Shown: positions 33,801 to 46,524 of the stretch, in pieces | Layout of the letters: every line of letters starts with the position of its first letter | Position numbering within the stretch: position 1 is the stretch's first letter | Assembly (NCBI GenBank): GCA_023362775.1 | Contig: JALMGJ010000004.1 | Coordinates: 84,667,298-84,731,297, forward strand | Reading direction: 5' to 3' | Length of the DNA: 64,000 bases | Origin: Charina bottae | Taxonomy: Eukaryota > Chordata > Lepidosauria > Squamata > Charinaidae | Position numbers and translations under genes: made by a program | The notes under the pieces: model-generated | Seen by the model: only the letters and a program-made list of their open reading frames with translations | What the model was told of the DNA's origin: nothing | Database searches by the model: none

Positions 33801-34024
33801 TGGACACCTTCCGACCTGAGGGGCTCATCTTCCGGCGTCATATCTTTTAGCCTTTTGATACTGTCCATGGGTTTTCTTGGCAAGGATACTGGAGTGGTTT
33901 GCCATTTCCTCCTCCAGTGGACCACGTTTTGTCAGAACTCTCCATCATGACCTGTTCTTCTTGACCTGACTTCATTGAGTTACGCAAGCCCCTTCGCCAC
34001 GACAAGGCAGTGATCCATGAAGGG
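30826..34024 (-). mobile_element. Full-length BovB (RTE clade) LINE
   Basis: A perfect 12-bp duplication 'gatatagagatg' at 30814-30825 and 34025-34036 defines a 3.2-kb element on the minus strand. The 5' UTR (33926-34024) starts near 'atggatcactgccttgtcg'; the 3' end is the BovB signature 'gtcggacacgactgaacg' (complement at 30838-30856) plus (AAC)n, seen here as (GTT)n. Only one disabling change is seen in the long frame, so this is a recent insertion. Confidence 0.95.
30839..33925 (-). pseudogene. BovB endonuclease/reverse transcriptase with one internal stop
   Basis: About 1028 residues in a single frame. Order: an N-terminal segment of uncertain use, APE-type endonuclease from about residue 90 ('IGTWNVRTMNQGKLDVV', 'ISELKWTGMGEF', 'FIIGDWNAKVGS' near 220, 'CGSDHELLIAKF' near 315), reverse transcriptase ('VYVPIPKKGNAKECSNYRTI', 'CFIDYAKAFDCVDHNKLW', 'GVRQGCILSPCLFNLYAEYI', 'YADD' at residues 773-776), and a C-terminal part ending 'SRTRLND'. 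A stop at 31181-31183 replaces the Cys codon of 'LWCW' (TGC in the copy at 51440), about 110 codons before the end. The enzyme nicks target DNA and primes cDNA synthesis there. The first ATG is in an N-terminal extension; translation could begin later at 'MDSIKRL'. Confidence 0.93.
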
Positions 34025-34036
34025 GATATAGAGATG

Positions 34037-34510
34037 ACCCAATGCTAATTGTGCAGGTAAAAATAATAATAAAGTTGGTCTCTTATGTAAAGCACAGAAT
34101 AATAATTTTCATTGACTATAATTGGAAAAGGTAGTACGAAAGAAGTTAATTTTTAGAGAGAAAGTCCTTAGGCTGATGTTATTATCTTGCCATCTTCATG
34201 TATGAAAATCTTCCTGGTACAGAATCATTTACTCACAGTAACTCTAATACAGTGTAATAATTTCATATAGACATCCATATACTCTAGCTAAATTGCTTCA
34301 TTGGTTTATCTGTGCTCTAGTATTGCCACCAAGAATATTAAAAGCTTAAAATATTTGCCAGATATCCTTTCTCTTCATGTATTCCCCTAATAATCATTCT
34401 TATTTATACTTGTATCCATTCATCATATACAGTAGCAGATTGCACATGATAGAGTACACTGAGTAATTTTACTCATTTTTGCTTCAGATGCTGTCCTTCA
34501 ATTATGTCTA
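34037..34510. other. No gene supported
   Basis: A+T-rich, nothing recognised. Confidence 0.4.
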
Positions 34511-34515
34511 TCATG

Positions 34516-34551
<36 letters not shown>
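34511..34551. repeat. (ATC)n microsatellite
   Basis: About 13 ATC/CAT triplets; the poly-Asp open frame on the minus strand is produced by this array. Confidence 0.93.
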
Positions 34552-34552
<1 letters not shown>

Positions 34553-34609
34553 GTAAAGATAGAAACTTTGCACTTAGTACCACCTTCCAACTGTCTTTTT
34601 AAAATAATA

Positions 34610-34925
34610 ATAAGAACATAAGCAGTGTCCTGCTGGATCGAACCCCTAGCCCATCTAGTCCAGCAGTCTGTTCTACAGTGGCCAACCAACTGCCAAAGGA
34701 AACCTACTAGTTTTCCAGCAGATAGCCTTCAGACTGCCACCAAGGCTAATAGTCATTGATCCCCATGACTTCTATTAATTGGTCTTACCCTTTTTTGAAG
34801 CCAGCCAAGCTAGTAGTAGCATCCTATCTCGTAGTGTGTAAAATAATATTGCCTTTTGTTTGTTCTTATTCTTCCAGCATTCAATTTCATTGAGTGATGT
34901 CTCGTTCTAGCATTTTTGAAAAGGG
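34610..34925. mobile_element. Dispersed amniote-type repeat, family not assigned
   Basis: Text such as 'aagaacataagcagtgtcct', 'gctggatcgaacccctagcc' and 'catctagtccagcagtctgt', followed by 'tagtcattgatccccatgac', is a layout I recognise from a repeat common in reptile genomes (a 'cctgctggatcaggcc...catctagtccagca' family). No coding part and no duplication found. Orientation is undetermined. Confidence 0.45.
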
Positions 34926-34929
34926 AAAA

Positions 34930-35847
34930 AATAGCCAAATAATTTTAAAGTATGAGTTATGAAAATGAAAGGAAACATAGCTGAAACTAGTTTACTCCAA
35001 CATCATTCACTGTATTTCACCTTTACTCTTTTTTTTTGCAAACCATATTTGCTTCCACCAAGTTCATACACAGCTTTATATATTGCTTCATGCATTGGCT
35101 CTTGTTCTATAAATTTATCACCTCTCTTTTTTTTCTGAGGACCTTTTCAACTTCATACAATCACAGTCATATGATTGGTTTTGATAATGGGTGCTTTCAC
35201 ATTATTTTTAAATGAATAAATAATGTAGCTGTAGATTAGGATATCAGCCTCAGCCAAACCCATGGCCTGTGCAGCATTTTATGCTAATAACAAGCATGCC
35301 TGTCAGTTTGGATGCATTTTAGCCAGTATACCAAATGTGCAATCGAAGCCTGGTTTTACCCCAAGGATACTCATGTAATGCTATGAAAGCTAGAATCGCT
35401 AATTTAGAGACTACCTTGAAAGCCAACATACTGTTCCTGCATCCTGCCAACTAAAAAATATCTGCAGTATACTGATACACACTCAAGATACATGGTTAGC
35501 CTACAAAATATATTGTAACAGTAAATATTAATTACCCTCAGTAAATGTAATAAATGAACGTATTTCTACATTACAGCGAAATTTTGCACTTTTCTTGCAT
35601 TTGAATAGAATGACCAGTGCATAATGTAAATTTATGCATTAGGTTATAATAGAGATCTCATAATATTGTTGTTCAGAACAGCATCCTTTAATCTAACATC
35701 CTTCATATATGTTGGAATTCGAATTCCCAAAATTCCCAATCAGCATGGCCTTTGGGGAATGTTGAGAATGGTTAGTTTAAATATAACAATATAATGAGTA
35801 TATTAGATAAGGTCAGGGAAGGTCATAGTGATTACGTATTGATTGGG

Positions 35848-35848
<1 letters not shown>
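34930..35848. other. No gene supported
   Basis: A+T-rich unassigned sequence. Confidence 0.4.

Positions 35849-35890
<42 letters not shown>
35849..35890. repeat. (TC)n microsatellite followed by a short (TA)n
   Basis: About 20 uninterrupted TC dinucleotides, followed by 'caatatatatatatt'. Confidence 0.95.
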
Positions 35891-35892
<2 letters not shown>

Positions 35893-35905
35893 ATATATAT
35901 ATATT

Positions 35906-36671
35906 GGGACCCTTGAATATGCTTTGCTCACAAGAATATTCTGTGCCTGAAGACAGCTACATTCCTTAGGGAACCAAGAATCCATCTGCACATCCTTTAG
36001 AGACAAAACTATCATTTGAATCCACATATTGCCATTTTTAGTTTAATTTATTTTCATTTTTGTGTAGTCTCAAAAATTAGTGAATAAATAAATTATATAG
36101 TGATGAAGATTATTTATGTTTCAGGGCAAACCCTCCAAAGCAGTTCATGAAAAAACAATTAATATAAATATAATCAGATGAATAATGTATAAGTAGCTAC
36201 TGTACCAATAATATTACTTGGTGGATTTTAAAAATCTCAGAAAACAAGAGGAGTTAAATCTCTCAAGAATGGGAATTCCATAGTTGTTCTAAAGCCAACC
36301 TTTAAAAAATCTATCCTCGGAACAAGCCACACTGATCAGTCCTAGGATCTCTTGAGGCTAATTTTAGAACCTTTGGATATTTAAGTGTATTTAGGCAATT
36401 ATTTGTATCATCTAGCTTTGAACCATATACTGTAGCATTTTAAAGTTTACTACAAACACTCTAGCTGAGCTCAGAATACATAAAATACAACTTTGAACTG
36501 CTGTAAAATTTATATACTGTATGTTCAAATGTCCCATTCCGATTAAGCACCTTGCTAGCTGAATTCTGTAGCTGATAAAATTTCAAGACCCTTGAAAAAC
36601 AATCTTACATAGAGATCATTATTTATAACTTTCTTCCTTGATTTTGAATTTTCTTGCATTTCTGCAGTTTC
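35906..36671. other. No gene supported
   Basis: A+T-rich unassigned sequence. Confidence 0.4.
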
Positions 36672-36893
36672 TAGGGATTGATTGATTGATTGGTTATGTG
36701 CCATCAAGTCAGTGTTGACTCCTAGCGATCATATAGATAGATTTTATCCATGACAATCTGTTTATAACCTGGTCTTTCAGGTCTTTCAACAATGCACCCA
36801 TCACCAATGTAACTGAATCTATCCACCTTGCTGCTGGTCATCCTCTTCATCTCTGTCCTTCTACCTTTACCAGCATTAGAGCCTTCTCTAGAG

Positions 36894-37352
36894 CAGAGCT
36901 TTCCAAACTTTTCATGTTGGTGACACACTATTTAGACATGCATCATTTCGCGACACACTCTTACAGCAGGGCGTCATTTCGCGACACACTCTTACAGCAG
37001 GGCACAAGGCAGGCACTAGGACCTGTGCGGAATCACAGCAGGTTTGGAGGCAGCAAGGTACAAGGCAGGCACTAGGACCTGTGTGGAATCCTGGCAGGGC
37101 TCGGCGGCAGCAAGGCACAAGGCAGGCACTAGGACCTGCGTGGAATCACAGCAGGTTTGGAGGCAGCAAGGCACAAGGCAGGCACTAGGACCTGCGCGGA
37201 ATCACAGCAGGTTTGGAGGCAGCAAGGCACAAGGCAGGCACTAGGACCTGCATGGAATCCTGGCAGGGCTCGGAGGCAGCAGCAGCCACGACACACCCAG
37301 ACACTGCAGCCGACACACTAACGTGTCCCGACACACAGTTTGGAAAGCTGTG
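36894..37352. mobile_element. hAT MITE with internal minisatellite
   Basis: Ends 'cagagctttccaaact' (36894-36909) and 'agtttggaaagctgtg' (37337-37352) are inverted repeats with one mismatch, and an 8-bp duplication 'ctctagag' flanks it (36886-36893, 37353-37360). This is the hAT signature. The interior has two copies of a roughly 32-bp unit ('catttcgcgacacactctta') followed by the minisatellite at 37008-37290. It has no transposase and was moved in trans. Confidence 0.93.
37008..37290. repeat. 56-57 bp minisatellite, five units
   Basis: Units begin 'ggcaggcactaggacctg' and alternate between two forms, one with 'aatcacagcaggtttgg' and one with 'aatcctggcagggctcgg'. The order is A, B, A, A, B-like, which indicates unequal exchange of single or paired units inside the MITE. 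Confidence 0.93.
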
Positions 37353-37570
37353 CTCTAGAGAGCTAGATTTTTGCATAATGTGTCTGAAGTAGGATAATTT
37401 GATCCTGGTCATTTGTGCCTTGAGTGAGAACTCTGGGTTGATTTGTTCAATGAACCATTTGTTTGCTTTCTTGGCTGTCCACAGTATTCTCAGGAGTCTT
37501 TTTCAACACTAAAGTTCAAAATTGTCAATATTCTTCCTAACCTGCTTCTTCAAATTCAGAGTTCTAGTAC

Positions 37571-37888
37571 TAAATGTAACAACATTTTCCCTTAAAATAT
37601 TGTATATCTATAAAGGCAATGTGTTTATTAGACCAACAGAGATTTTAGTATAGTTGCAAGTTTATAGTTTCTCTACTTCTTTTATTTCTCCTTGTATTTG
37701 CAAAGAGAACAGACCATTTTCTTTACTATTTGTCTCCTATGTTATCATTAAAACTATTGCTGTTTTATGAGTCAAGCCTCTGTGTTTGAGGTAACCTTAG
37801 TTTTTATATTTGATCCTCCCTTCTAAAACTAATGGAGTATCTGAAGAATAAATGACATAGAAAATTCCAAACTATTTGATTAACATAA
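37571..37888. other. No gene supported
   Basis: A+T-rich; nothing recognised up to the palindrome. Confidence 0.4.
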
Positions 37889-38550
<662 letters not shown>

Positions 38551-39475
38551 CCTTGAGCTCAAGCTGCTGCTAGTAAATGCCATGGGTATTTGCAATAAGA
38601 CTGCACTCATTTACAACTTGGTTGTAGATGTCAAGTAAACTTGAAATCTACTAATGAAATCTGGCTAGATAAGGGATGGTAACCCTGCCTGTTGGATATC
38701 TGCCTAGCCAGTTTTCAGGTCTTGCAGCACTCACAGGTTCAAGGCTGAAAAGGTGTGGCATTGATTTTATGGGATGATTTGTTTGAGACCAGGGACACTG
38801 CTTCTAAGGGGGACAGGTATGAGTGCTTGCATGTTAAGTTCTGTTATAGAGACAAACTGGGTATTGTCCTGATTTACTACCCCTCTGCTTTTCATTTGTT
38901 TTCTTGATCTGGATTATGGGCTGGTGTTAGAATCCCCTTGACTTTTAGTGTTGGGTGACTTCAATCTCCATTCCTTGAGTGCCAGATCTGCATAAAACCT
39001 AGGTATCATGGCCTTCATAGTGACTATGGACTTGCCCCAAGTAATATCTGTCCCTACACATACAAGTGGCCATACATTAGACCTTATGTTGGCTTCAGGA
39101 TATCTGTGTATTGATCTGAATATGGAAGGCATTATTGTGGTCAGATCAGTTCTTGGTCCCACTGAAGTTAACTGCCACTCAGGATTTCCATAGGGTAGAG
39201 CCCATTTAGAAGGATCCATCCCAGGCATCTGATGGATCTGGAGGGCTTCTGGAGGAAGCTGGGGAATTTCCAAACCATCTGGCAGGCAGTTCTATTTAAT
39301 TGTTTGGTTTGCCTCTGGCCAGGAACACATTACATGTGTCTTGCAGGCCCTATATAAGCTTTCAGTAAGCTTCCAGATGCAAATCAAACCACTTGGTTTG
39401 ACTTACAAAGCCCTTGGGGCTTGGCACTTAGATACTTCCAGGATGAAATCCTCCAATTGGAATTGACAGAGTTTT
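38551..39475 (+). mobile_element. Fossil L2-type LINE with endonuclease remnant
   Basis: Across frame shifts it reads 'LLLVNAMGICNKTALI' at the start of the endonuclease (near 38569), 'LLVLGDFNLHSLSARSA' (38940-38990), and 'TSGHTLDLMLASGYL' (39060-39105); these are in the L2 endonuclease order. At 39375-39440 'MQIKPLGLTYKALGAWHLDT' resembles the C-terminal 'VQFKVLVITFKALHGMGPGYL'. The reverse transcriptase between them is deleted. Much older than the other L2 copies. Confidence 0.7.
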
Positions 39476-39479
39476 TGTT

Positions 39480-40930
39480 TTGAGTAGTAACAGTAATAGC
39501 AGTATGCCTTTATTACAGTCAATTACCCAAATTTAAGTATAGCTTAATGAGAAAAGTTTTGCAAAGAAAAATAAGGTTAAAAAGAAGGTAAACAAATTGC
39601 CTAGAATAAAAGCAAGCAAAACAAAATAAGTAAACCCAAAGTTTCTAAAGCAGCTAAAATTGCAGTATTGCTTAATTGTGACACTGAATGATTAATATAA
39701 TCCCATATTAATATATAATAACCTACTAAATTCAGAGTCCTGGAAACTGCAATAAGAATTCCCAATACTTATTTGTTACTGAGTTCATTATTAAGGTGGA
39801 GTCTCTCACAAAGTTTTGAATAGATCCTTTATCAGTATCTTGGCACCTGCACTGAGTTGCCATTTATGAGATAAGCTAGGTTCCCCTCTTACCTCTTGAT
39901 TGTTTATGTTTAATATTCTTTCCATTACTCTTCCACCTCCCCATAATCTCTCACAGGTGCCAAGTTGAGGGAAGTTAGATTAAATTAAAAGATGTAGCCA
40001 TATACATGCAAATAAATTATAATCACAAAAATCTTCTCACCTTCCCATCCTCACACACAAAGCAGGATATTGCAAGGGCTATTGTGAGCCAATGCAATCA
40101 AATTAGATTTGAATCATACCCAACTGGTTGTAATTGAAGATTGCACTTGGGAGCAAGTGAATCTTTTTTCAGGAAGCGTTTTAATTTTGATTCTGAATAA
40201 AAGTTCTAGAAATAACTGTAACATCTCTCCTAAAATACATGTTCTTTGTGTCCTTGGCTGCATGCACACTGCAAGATTAAATAATAACTCTCAAAAGAGA
40301 AAGGATTCTGAAATTTCAGAACTCAAATAATTAATATTACACACATAGTGTGTTTGATTTCTTTAACAAATCAAATAGTTAAAGAAATTGCATTCTGTGT
40401 TCTCCATATTGTCTTTCAACTAAGTTTTTATCATAGTAGGTTCTTTTCAGAGATGGCACAGGTCTATTTAGCTCCCACTGGAAAAATAATGTTCTATTAC
40501 AAAAAAGGTATACAAAAAACCTGCTTTTTACACAAAGGTATGAATTCTTGTCTGTAATATTTTATATCTTATCTCCAATGTGTTTCTGAGTATGTGCTTC
40601 ATCATCATATTTTGTTTTTCTGTAGCTCATTTATTCTTACTGGTTTATTTTTTCATTCAGACAGTACATGTTTCATTTCATATCTTTGTTTTTCACTCCT
40701 CCTTAATTATCTATCTTCTGTTAACACTTTCTTTATTGCTTTACTGCTTTATTCCACTCTTTAAATAAAAGTAGTATTTTATTACAATCCTCCACCCAAC
40801 CCCAGTCACTTGCTAATTTCAGCACCTCTCTTTCCAAGTGCCTGGGTTATTTGTAAAGTTGATTGCCATTGACTCTCCTCAGCTTCTCTCTGCATGATTT
40901 GTGGCTCTCTCCAGGACAGCTGTCATACTG
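39480..40930. other. A+T-rich stretch, nothing recognised
   Basis: Small open frames at 40109-40768 lack motifs. Confidence 0.4.
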
Positions 40931-41464
40931 GCCCTTCGAACGGTCACTCATGCCCTTGTCATCTCCCATATATTGTAATGCACTGTACGTGGGGCTACCC
41001 TTGAAGAGTCTCTGGAAGCTTAAACTGGTCCAGAATGCGGCTGTGCGGGTGATTTTAGGTGCCTCAAGATCAGCACATATAACACCTTTACTCTGCGAGC
41101 TGCATTGGGTGCCAGTTTGCTTCTGGATTCAATTCAAGTTGTTGGTCAACACCTTTAAAGCCCTACATGTCATGGGGCCAGGTTACCTGAGGGACCATCT
41201 CATCCCTGTTACATCAACCCGTCCCACCCGATCATGCAGAGAGGGCATGCTGCTGACCCCGTCTGTAAGAGAGTTCCATCTGATTGGGTCCAGGAGGCAG
41301 GCCTTCTCTGCAGTACCTCCCTCCCTTTGGAACATCCTTCCCCCAGAAGTGAGGTTAGCCCACTCTCTCCTGGACTTCAGAAAAAAACTGAAGACCTGGT
41401 TCTGCCACCATGCTTGGAGTGGGGAAGGGAATAGCCACTCTTGGGGTTGGCTAGTTTTTAGGAC
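40931..41464 (+). pseudogene. L2 reverse-transcriptase C-terminal fragment, frame open
   Basis: The frame runs from flanking sequence at 40863 to a stop at 41535-41537; the L2-derived part contains 'CNALYVGLPLKSLWKLKLVQ', 'TPLLCELHWVPVCF', 'GSRRQAFSAVPPSLWNILPP' and 'DFRKKLKTWFCHHAW'. The absence of stops suggests a younger insertion than at 12383. No catalytic motif is included. The upstream 'MPLTLLSF' start is in flanking DNA and has no biological meaning. Confidence 0.85.
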
Positions 41465-41658
41465 CAGCCTTACCTGCTCATGGGATGAAGTAGAACTGCC
41501 ATTACTTGGATTTGATTGTATTTTACATTTTTATTGATTATTGGTATTTATTTATGACTTTTATTGAATTTTAAATTGTTTTATTGTGAACCGCCCAGGG
41601 TCCCTCCTTGTGGGGGAGATGGGCAGTGATATAAATGTGATGAATGAATAAATAAATA
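40931..41658 (+). mobile_element. 5'-truncated L2 LINE
   Basis: Begins at 'gcccttcgaacggtcactca' (compare 21940) and ends with 'accgcccagggtccctcc', 'gggagatgggcag' and (AAAT)n. About six bases are missing near 40975 ('catatattgtaatg' against 'catatagactactgcaatg'), an in-frame deletion. Confidence 0.88.
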
Positions 41659-41659
41659 C

Positions 41660-43030
41660 ATCTTCTCCATCATAAGTGATACCATTTTACCACCACTCCT
41701 GCTTAGCCTGCACACATCTTCCATGATATTTAGAGAGTTCCTATGTCTAGTGCCTGATCATTTGCCAGTAATTTTCAGCATTGCCCCTCCCTGAGCCTGG
41801 GTGAGTATGGGCTCTCTTATTTGTGCCTTTTTTAATGGCTCTTTACATTCCTCTCAGCAGCATCTTGGCTCCTGCTTTCTTCTCTACTCTTGTAATAGCC
41901 ATCACCATTATAGACTGGCTGTGTGTAACAAAGGATTGGGGAAATGACAAAATTGCTTCCCTTCTTCAGCTTTACAGTTTAGCCTAAATAGGTTTCTTCA
42001 GAATTTGTTTACTGAAGTGTTTATTGCTACTTTTTTAGCTTCCATTATACCCACATGCAACTTTTTAGCCAGGACCCTTTCTCTCTAGTCTCACCACCTA
42101 TGTCTTAGACATGGTTGCTGTTGCCTATTCAGCCCAAGCAACTCTTATGTTCTGCGTCCATACATACTTATTGCCTTTCTTCACTCATAATTAGATTAAT
42201 GTTTGTTTTGGAGTATACTCAGCCACTATCTCCTCTCCTCTTCTCCTTTTTATTTTTCTTTCTCAGCAGTCACCACCACCAAGTCATGCTGACTGTTTCC
42301 TTCTTCTCTAACAAACTGAGAGCCCTTTTTTAGCTGTTTTCTAGCTGCGTGAGACCTATCAGCACTACTTCTTACATTCTAGAAATGTAATTTGGTATGT
42401 GCAGGTGTGCTGGAATTTTTATTCATTTGAAGGATGATTGTAGGTGGATAATGACCTTGGCTGTCTTTGCATATATCCTTCTGCTTTTGGTGAAAAGTTG
42501 AGAATGATTCCCCAAGTGTTACTTCAGTGGGGTTAACTTTATCTTTAAGTTTAGTCCTTATTTTCCAGTGCTTCTCTAAGCCTAATCCTTTATGTTTATC
42601 CTCTCTACTTTCCTCACTTCTGCTTATCTGTCTAGTTTATTCTGTTGCCAGTTAAAATTTATCTTCCCTAAACCAGTTTTCCTAGCTTCTCTTTTAGCTA
42701 TAGCTTCTGTGTTATTTTAACAACTGGCCTTGTTAATCCGATTTTAGCTTCAATCCTCTCACAGCTTGGATCAGAGAATCAAGAAGCCTAGCTGACTTAA
42801 GACATATGTTTCTATGTATGCATTTTTATTTTTGTGCTGAGGGAGCAAAGTTCTAGAAGATTCTATCCTTGGAGAAATGTTGCTAAACACACACTCACAC
42901 ATGCATACACACACCATTGTTACATTACTGGTGGATTAAAACCTTAAATCCAGAAATGAAAACTAGGTATTGAAATGATACTCTAGAATCTCCAACATAA
43001 TCTGCTATGTGTTTTATGTGGTTTTTTGGT
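41660..43030. other. No gene supported
   Basis: Unassigned, pyrimidine-rich in part (42220-42310). Confidence 0.35.
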
Positions 43031-43034
43031 ATAT

Positions 43035-43125
43035 GTTTTTTATCATTTTTAATATTGTTAGCCACCCAGAGTCATATATTTGAGATGGGTGACCATACAA
43101 ATCTATTAAATAAATAAATATAAAA
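43035..43125 (+). mobile_element. L2 3' end fragment
   Basis: 'gttagccacccagagtcata', 'gagatgggtgaccatac' and (AAAT)n match the last 90 bp of the L2 copies. No coding part. Confidence 0.7.
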
Positions 43126-43178
43126 TCAGATGTAATAATCTATGCAGCATTTAATTTATTGATTTACTACTTTACTGT

Positions 43179-43430
43179 TGAGAGCCAGTTTGGTGTAGTG
43201 GTTAAGGCATCAGGCTTGAAACCAGGAGACCATGAGTTCTAGTCCTGCCTTAAGCACAAAGCCAGCTGGGTGACCTTGGGCCAGTCATTCTCTCTCATCC
43301 CTAGGAAGGATGCTATGGCAAACCACTTCTGAAAAACCTTGCCAAGAAAACTGCGGGGACTTGTCCAGGCAGTCTCTGAGAATCAAACACAATTGAATGG
43401 ATGATGGTGATGATAACAACAACAACAACA
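43179..43430 (+). mobile_element. tRNA-derived SINE with BovB-type tail
   Basis: Head 'ggtgtagtggttaaggcatc' with 'gagttctagtcctgcc' as B-box region, core 'gctgggtgaccttgggccag', then 'ggcaaaccacttctgaaaaa' and the BovB-like end 'gagaatcaaacacaattgaa' (compare 'gaatcggacatgactaaatg' at 51759) with an (AAC)n tail. A 10-bp duplication 'actttactgt' lies at 43169-43178 and 43431-43440. It would be mobilised by the BovB enzyme. Confidence 0.9.
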
Positions 43431-43440
43431 ACTTTACTGT

Positions 43441-46400
43441 AACTGTCACCTTCTGGTTTTCAATTTCCTACTTCTTAGATTATTTAGCCCCATTGATAAT
43501 CGTGGTCTTAATTCATTATGAAATTTTACTGTCATACTATTACGGTCATACATACAGTATAAGCATATTATCAGAAACTTGAATGGTTGCCTAAATTTTC
43601 TTTGTTTCCATTTACCTCAACATTCTGTCATGACTCGGGGTATATTTCAAAGACTGGGAAATTTGAGTTGCTGACCAATCTGCATTAGGTAGCAAAGGAA
43701 TAACCTTTATTACTTAACAGGTTATCTAACTTTCTGCTAGGCTCCCAAATTTAGATAATTTTAATGGCTGGTTTAAGGCCTTTAAGGATTTCTCTCTGAA
43801 GTATAAAGTACTGTAACATTATTTTAACTATAACATCTCAAAATGGAACAGTAAAGGCACTGTCATAAGTCTTACCTTTCAGAGAAAAATCAAAGGATGT
43901 AGCCATTACCTTTTCCTTTTCTTTTGGTTATCAAAGATTTTTAAATTAAAAGAGAGAGTACAAGAGACACATTTAGCAACTAGCCTAAATCTTTATTATC
44001 TTTTAATGTAAGTTAAGCTTTCAAATCTTACATTTTATTTGCAGTCTCTGCACTTTATTTTTCCATTTCCTGTACAGTGACCTCTGCTTTTCAGCAAATA
44101 TTATGTTTGTTGAAGGAAACCTGAAAGTTTTGGTGTGAGTCTCTGTGTGTGTTTTAAAAGTGGCTTAGTTTATGTACATATTTGGGAGAATATGAACAAT
44201 TAGTACAAAAAAGGAATTAAAGCAATGCTTTAAGTTATTCCAGGGAGAACTCTCACAAATAAAATGCATGCCTACAATATTTTAATTCTCAGTTTCCTTT
44301 TCAGCTTAGGATATTATCTCCTCTTAATTCGTGACGTCCCATTTCACAATTTTAAGTATTTTTTAAAAAATAATAATATTACAAACTAATATATGACTTT
44401 ATATAGGAAAACCAGGTTTTAACAATAAAAACAAAAAGAGAACAATATTGTTTTTATGGCTGATCTAAATACATGTCAATAATTAATGGGAAAAACACTT
44501 CAGTTTAAAATGGGAATATAATTGTATTCCAATTTCCACTATTTCCTTCAAAATCTCAGGATAATATAGATCACGTTTTTTATTCAATGCCACATAAATT
44601 GTGAAGACTTGTTCAGTCTGCTGTGAAGATTTTTCAAATCACATGACCCACAGTTTACACTGGACTTTCAGATCAACCTTGGATTGAAGAAACATATGTT
44701 TAGACATGTAGATTTCCTATCACTTGATAGAGGTGCCCTACAAAATTGTGTTATATAAATATAATCAAATTCTAATGATTCCTCTAAATTTAACCCACAA
44801 TAATAGTGGTATAGGTAGAAATTCAGCAGGTCTTTAATAAACCAATAATCACTTTTTATAAATATACCTGATGGATTTCTGACTGATGCATATCATATAA
44901 AACACATTATTATATACCAAATTTAACCAACTCTGTCTATAAATTATTAACAGTAGCCTTCAAAAAGAGCTACATCTGACACTTGCATTCTTGCATGGGT
45001 TAGATGTTTTAGATTGTAATATAATTAATAATATTTGTAAGTCAGAGGAAAGATTTCAGAAAACCTAACCTTTTCAAAAAATGTAGTTGTAGTGTTTCAT
45101 AATGAAGAATTATCCTGGTACTTCATTTGCTCTGGCAGAAAAATGTTTATAAAAGGTACATGAAGTAGTTTCTCTTTATCTCAATGAGATACTCAATGAG
45201 AAATGACAGAGTTGCACAAATAGGTTATGTAAATTTTACATATTTATAAAATTTTCTAGCCTCACCTGGAGTAGAATTTGGAGGCAATGTGCTCCATCTT
45301 GACTTTCTGATTAGAAGCAACTGGTCAATTTGTTTTGAAAGAAGTGGTTTCTGCACATGTTAAGCAAAGCTGCTCCACTGCTTAGAAGCAGAAGAGTGCT
45401 TCTCTTCATCAAAGTGCTTTGAAGGGATGTTTTAATTTAACCTTTATTGAAGTAAAGTGCCTTTTGAAGCTCTGCACTGCCTTAATACTTATAGTTACAA
45501 GCCTGTTTTTGCTCTCTGTTCCTTGTTAAATTCTCATGTATTAAGTGCATCATTTCAAAATACTTTAGTTCTATAACTGTATGCATAAAATCATCATTAT
45601 AGATGTATACATTGGCAATAGTTTTGTTTATGAATTTGCATTTTATGATGCTATATGTGCCCATTCAGGTGTAAGCCCTATTGACTTCAAGCAAATTTAA
45701 GGCTATTGGGTAGGCATATTTGTCTTTCTACATGATGAAATATCACATATCAGGATCTGTTGTTTTTGAATTCCAATTATGTAATTCTTGACCTGGGCAA
45801 TATACAATCAGACTATAAGCTCAATTTGTTGAATAAATAATCTTTATTTATGTGAAAGAGAACCTGAGGAGCTGTAGGAAGAAATAGGTAGTATGAAAAG
45901 TGAAGCAGATCTTTTTTTTTTAATTTGTTTCAGTTTTTATGATAACTCTTTGTCATGATTCCCAAATGTTATCTTTAAATAATTCTCAAAATCTCAAAGA
46001 ACAGATCCAAGTATCTGTCAGAACTATCATAATTTCTGGGAAAGAAGAAGATGAAAATTTTGGGCAATAGGAAAGATGTATGATTACTGAATTCAGACTT
46101 CTGAAATCAAGTGAGAAAAGACAAGAGAAATGTTTTCCTTCACAGTATCAACAACAACAACAAAAAAACACAAAAATGTCTTGAAGAAGCTAGAGAAATA
46201 CCAACAAAATTTACAGTTATGGTAGGAATACTCAAGAGTAATCACACAAGACATACATGCTTAAAATATTATGGAAAGTAGAAATGTGCAGGATTTGAAT
46301 ACAGGATGTACAAGGGTCCTATGGATCAGGCATGAGACATCTTTTCTGTAGCTGGTAGCTGCACTTTATAGTTGTTGTGCCATTTCTGAGACGCATATGG

Positions 46401-46520
46401 TAGTGGTATAGGCTGAGAAAAATACACATTTGAGTTGAGAAGGCATTAAGGAGGTGGGGACATAATGCACTGTTGTAATAGAAGACCAGTAGTTTTACAA
46501 TTGGGATTATAAAATGACAG
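43441..46520. other. A+T-rich stretch, nothing recognised
   Basis: Three kilobases without an identifiable gene or young repeat. A diverged copy of the short 'gtaagccctattgacttcaa' motif lies near 45668. Confidence 0.4.
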
Positions 46521-46524
46521 ATAC

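Larger units (their letters stand above)
36672..37565 (-). mobile_element. Old RTE-clade LINE fragment split by a hAT MITE
   Basis: An (ATTG)n run at 36676-36692 is the complement of the tail. Then follow, on the minus strand, the same coding remnants as at 59592: 'LKLSYF' near 37395, 'SLEKA'-like text before the MITE, and the 'ccaccttgctgctggtcatc' segment (36821-36842). Stops and indels are frequent. The hAT insertion at 36894-37352 came later. Confidence 0.75.

Noticed and set aside
37008..37290. CRISPR-like regular repeats
   Set aside because: Units are contiguous without unique spacers, in a eukaryotic transposon; it is a minisatellite.
36961..37412. Cysteine-rich open frames in the 56-bp repeats
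   Set aside because: They come from a minisatellite inside a non-coding MITE and change with unit number.
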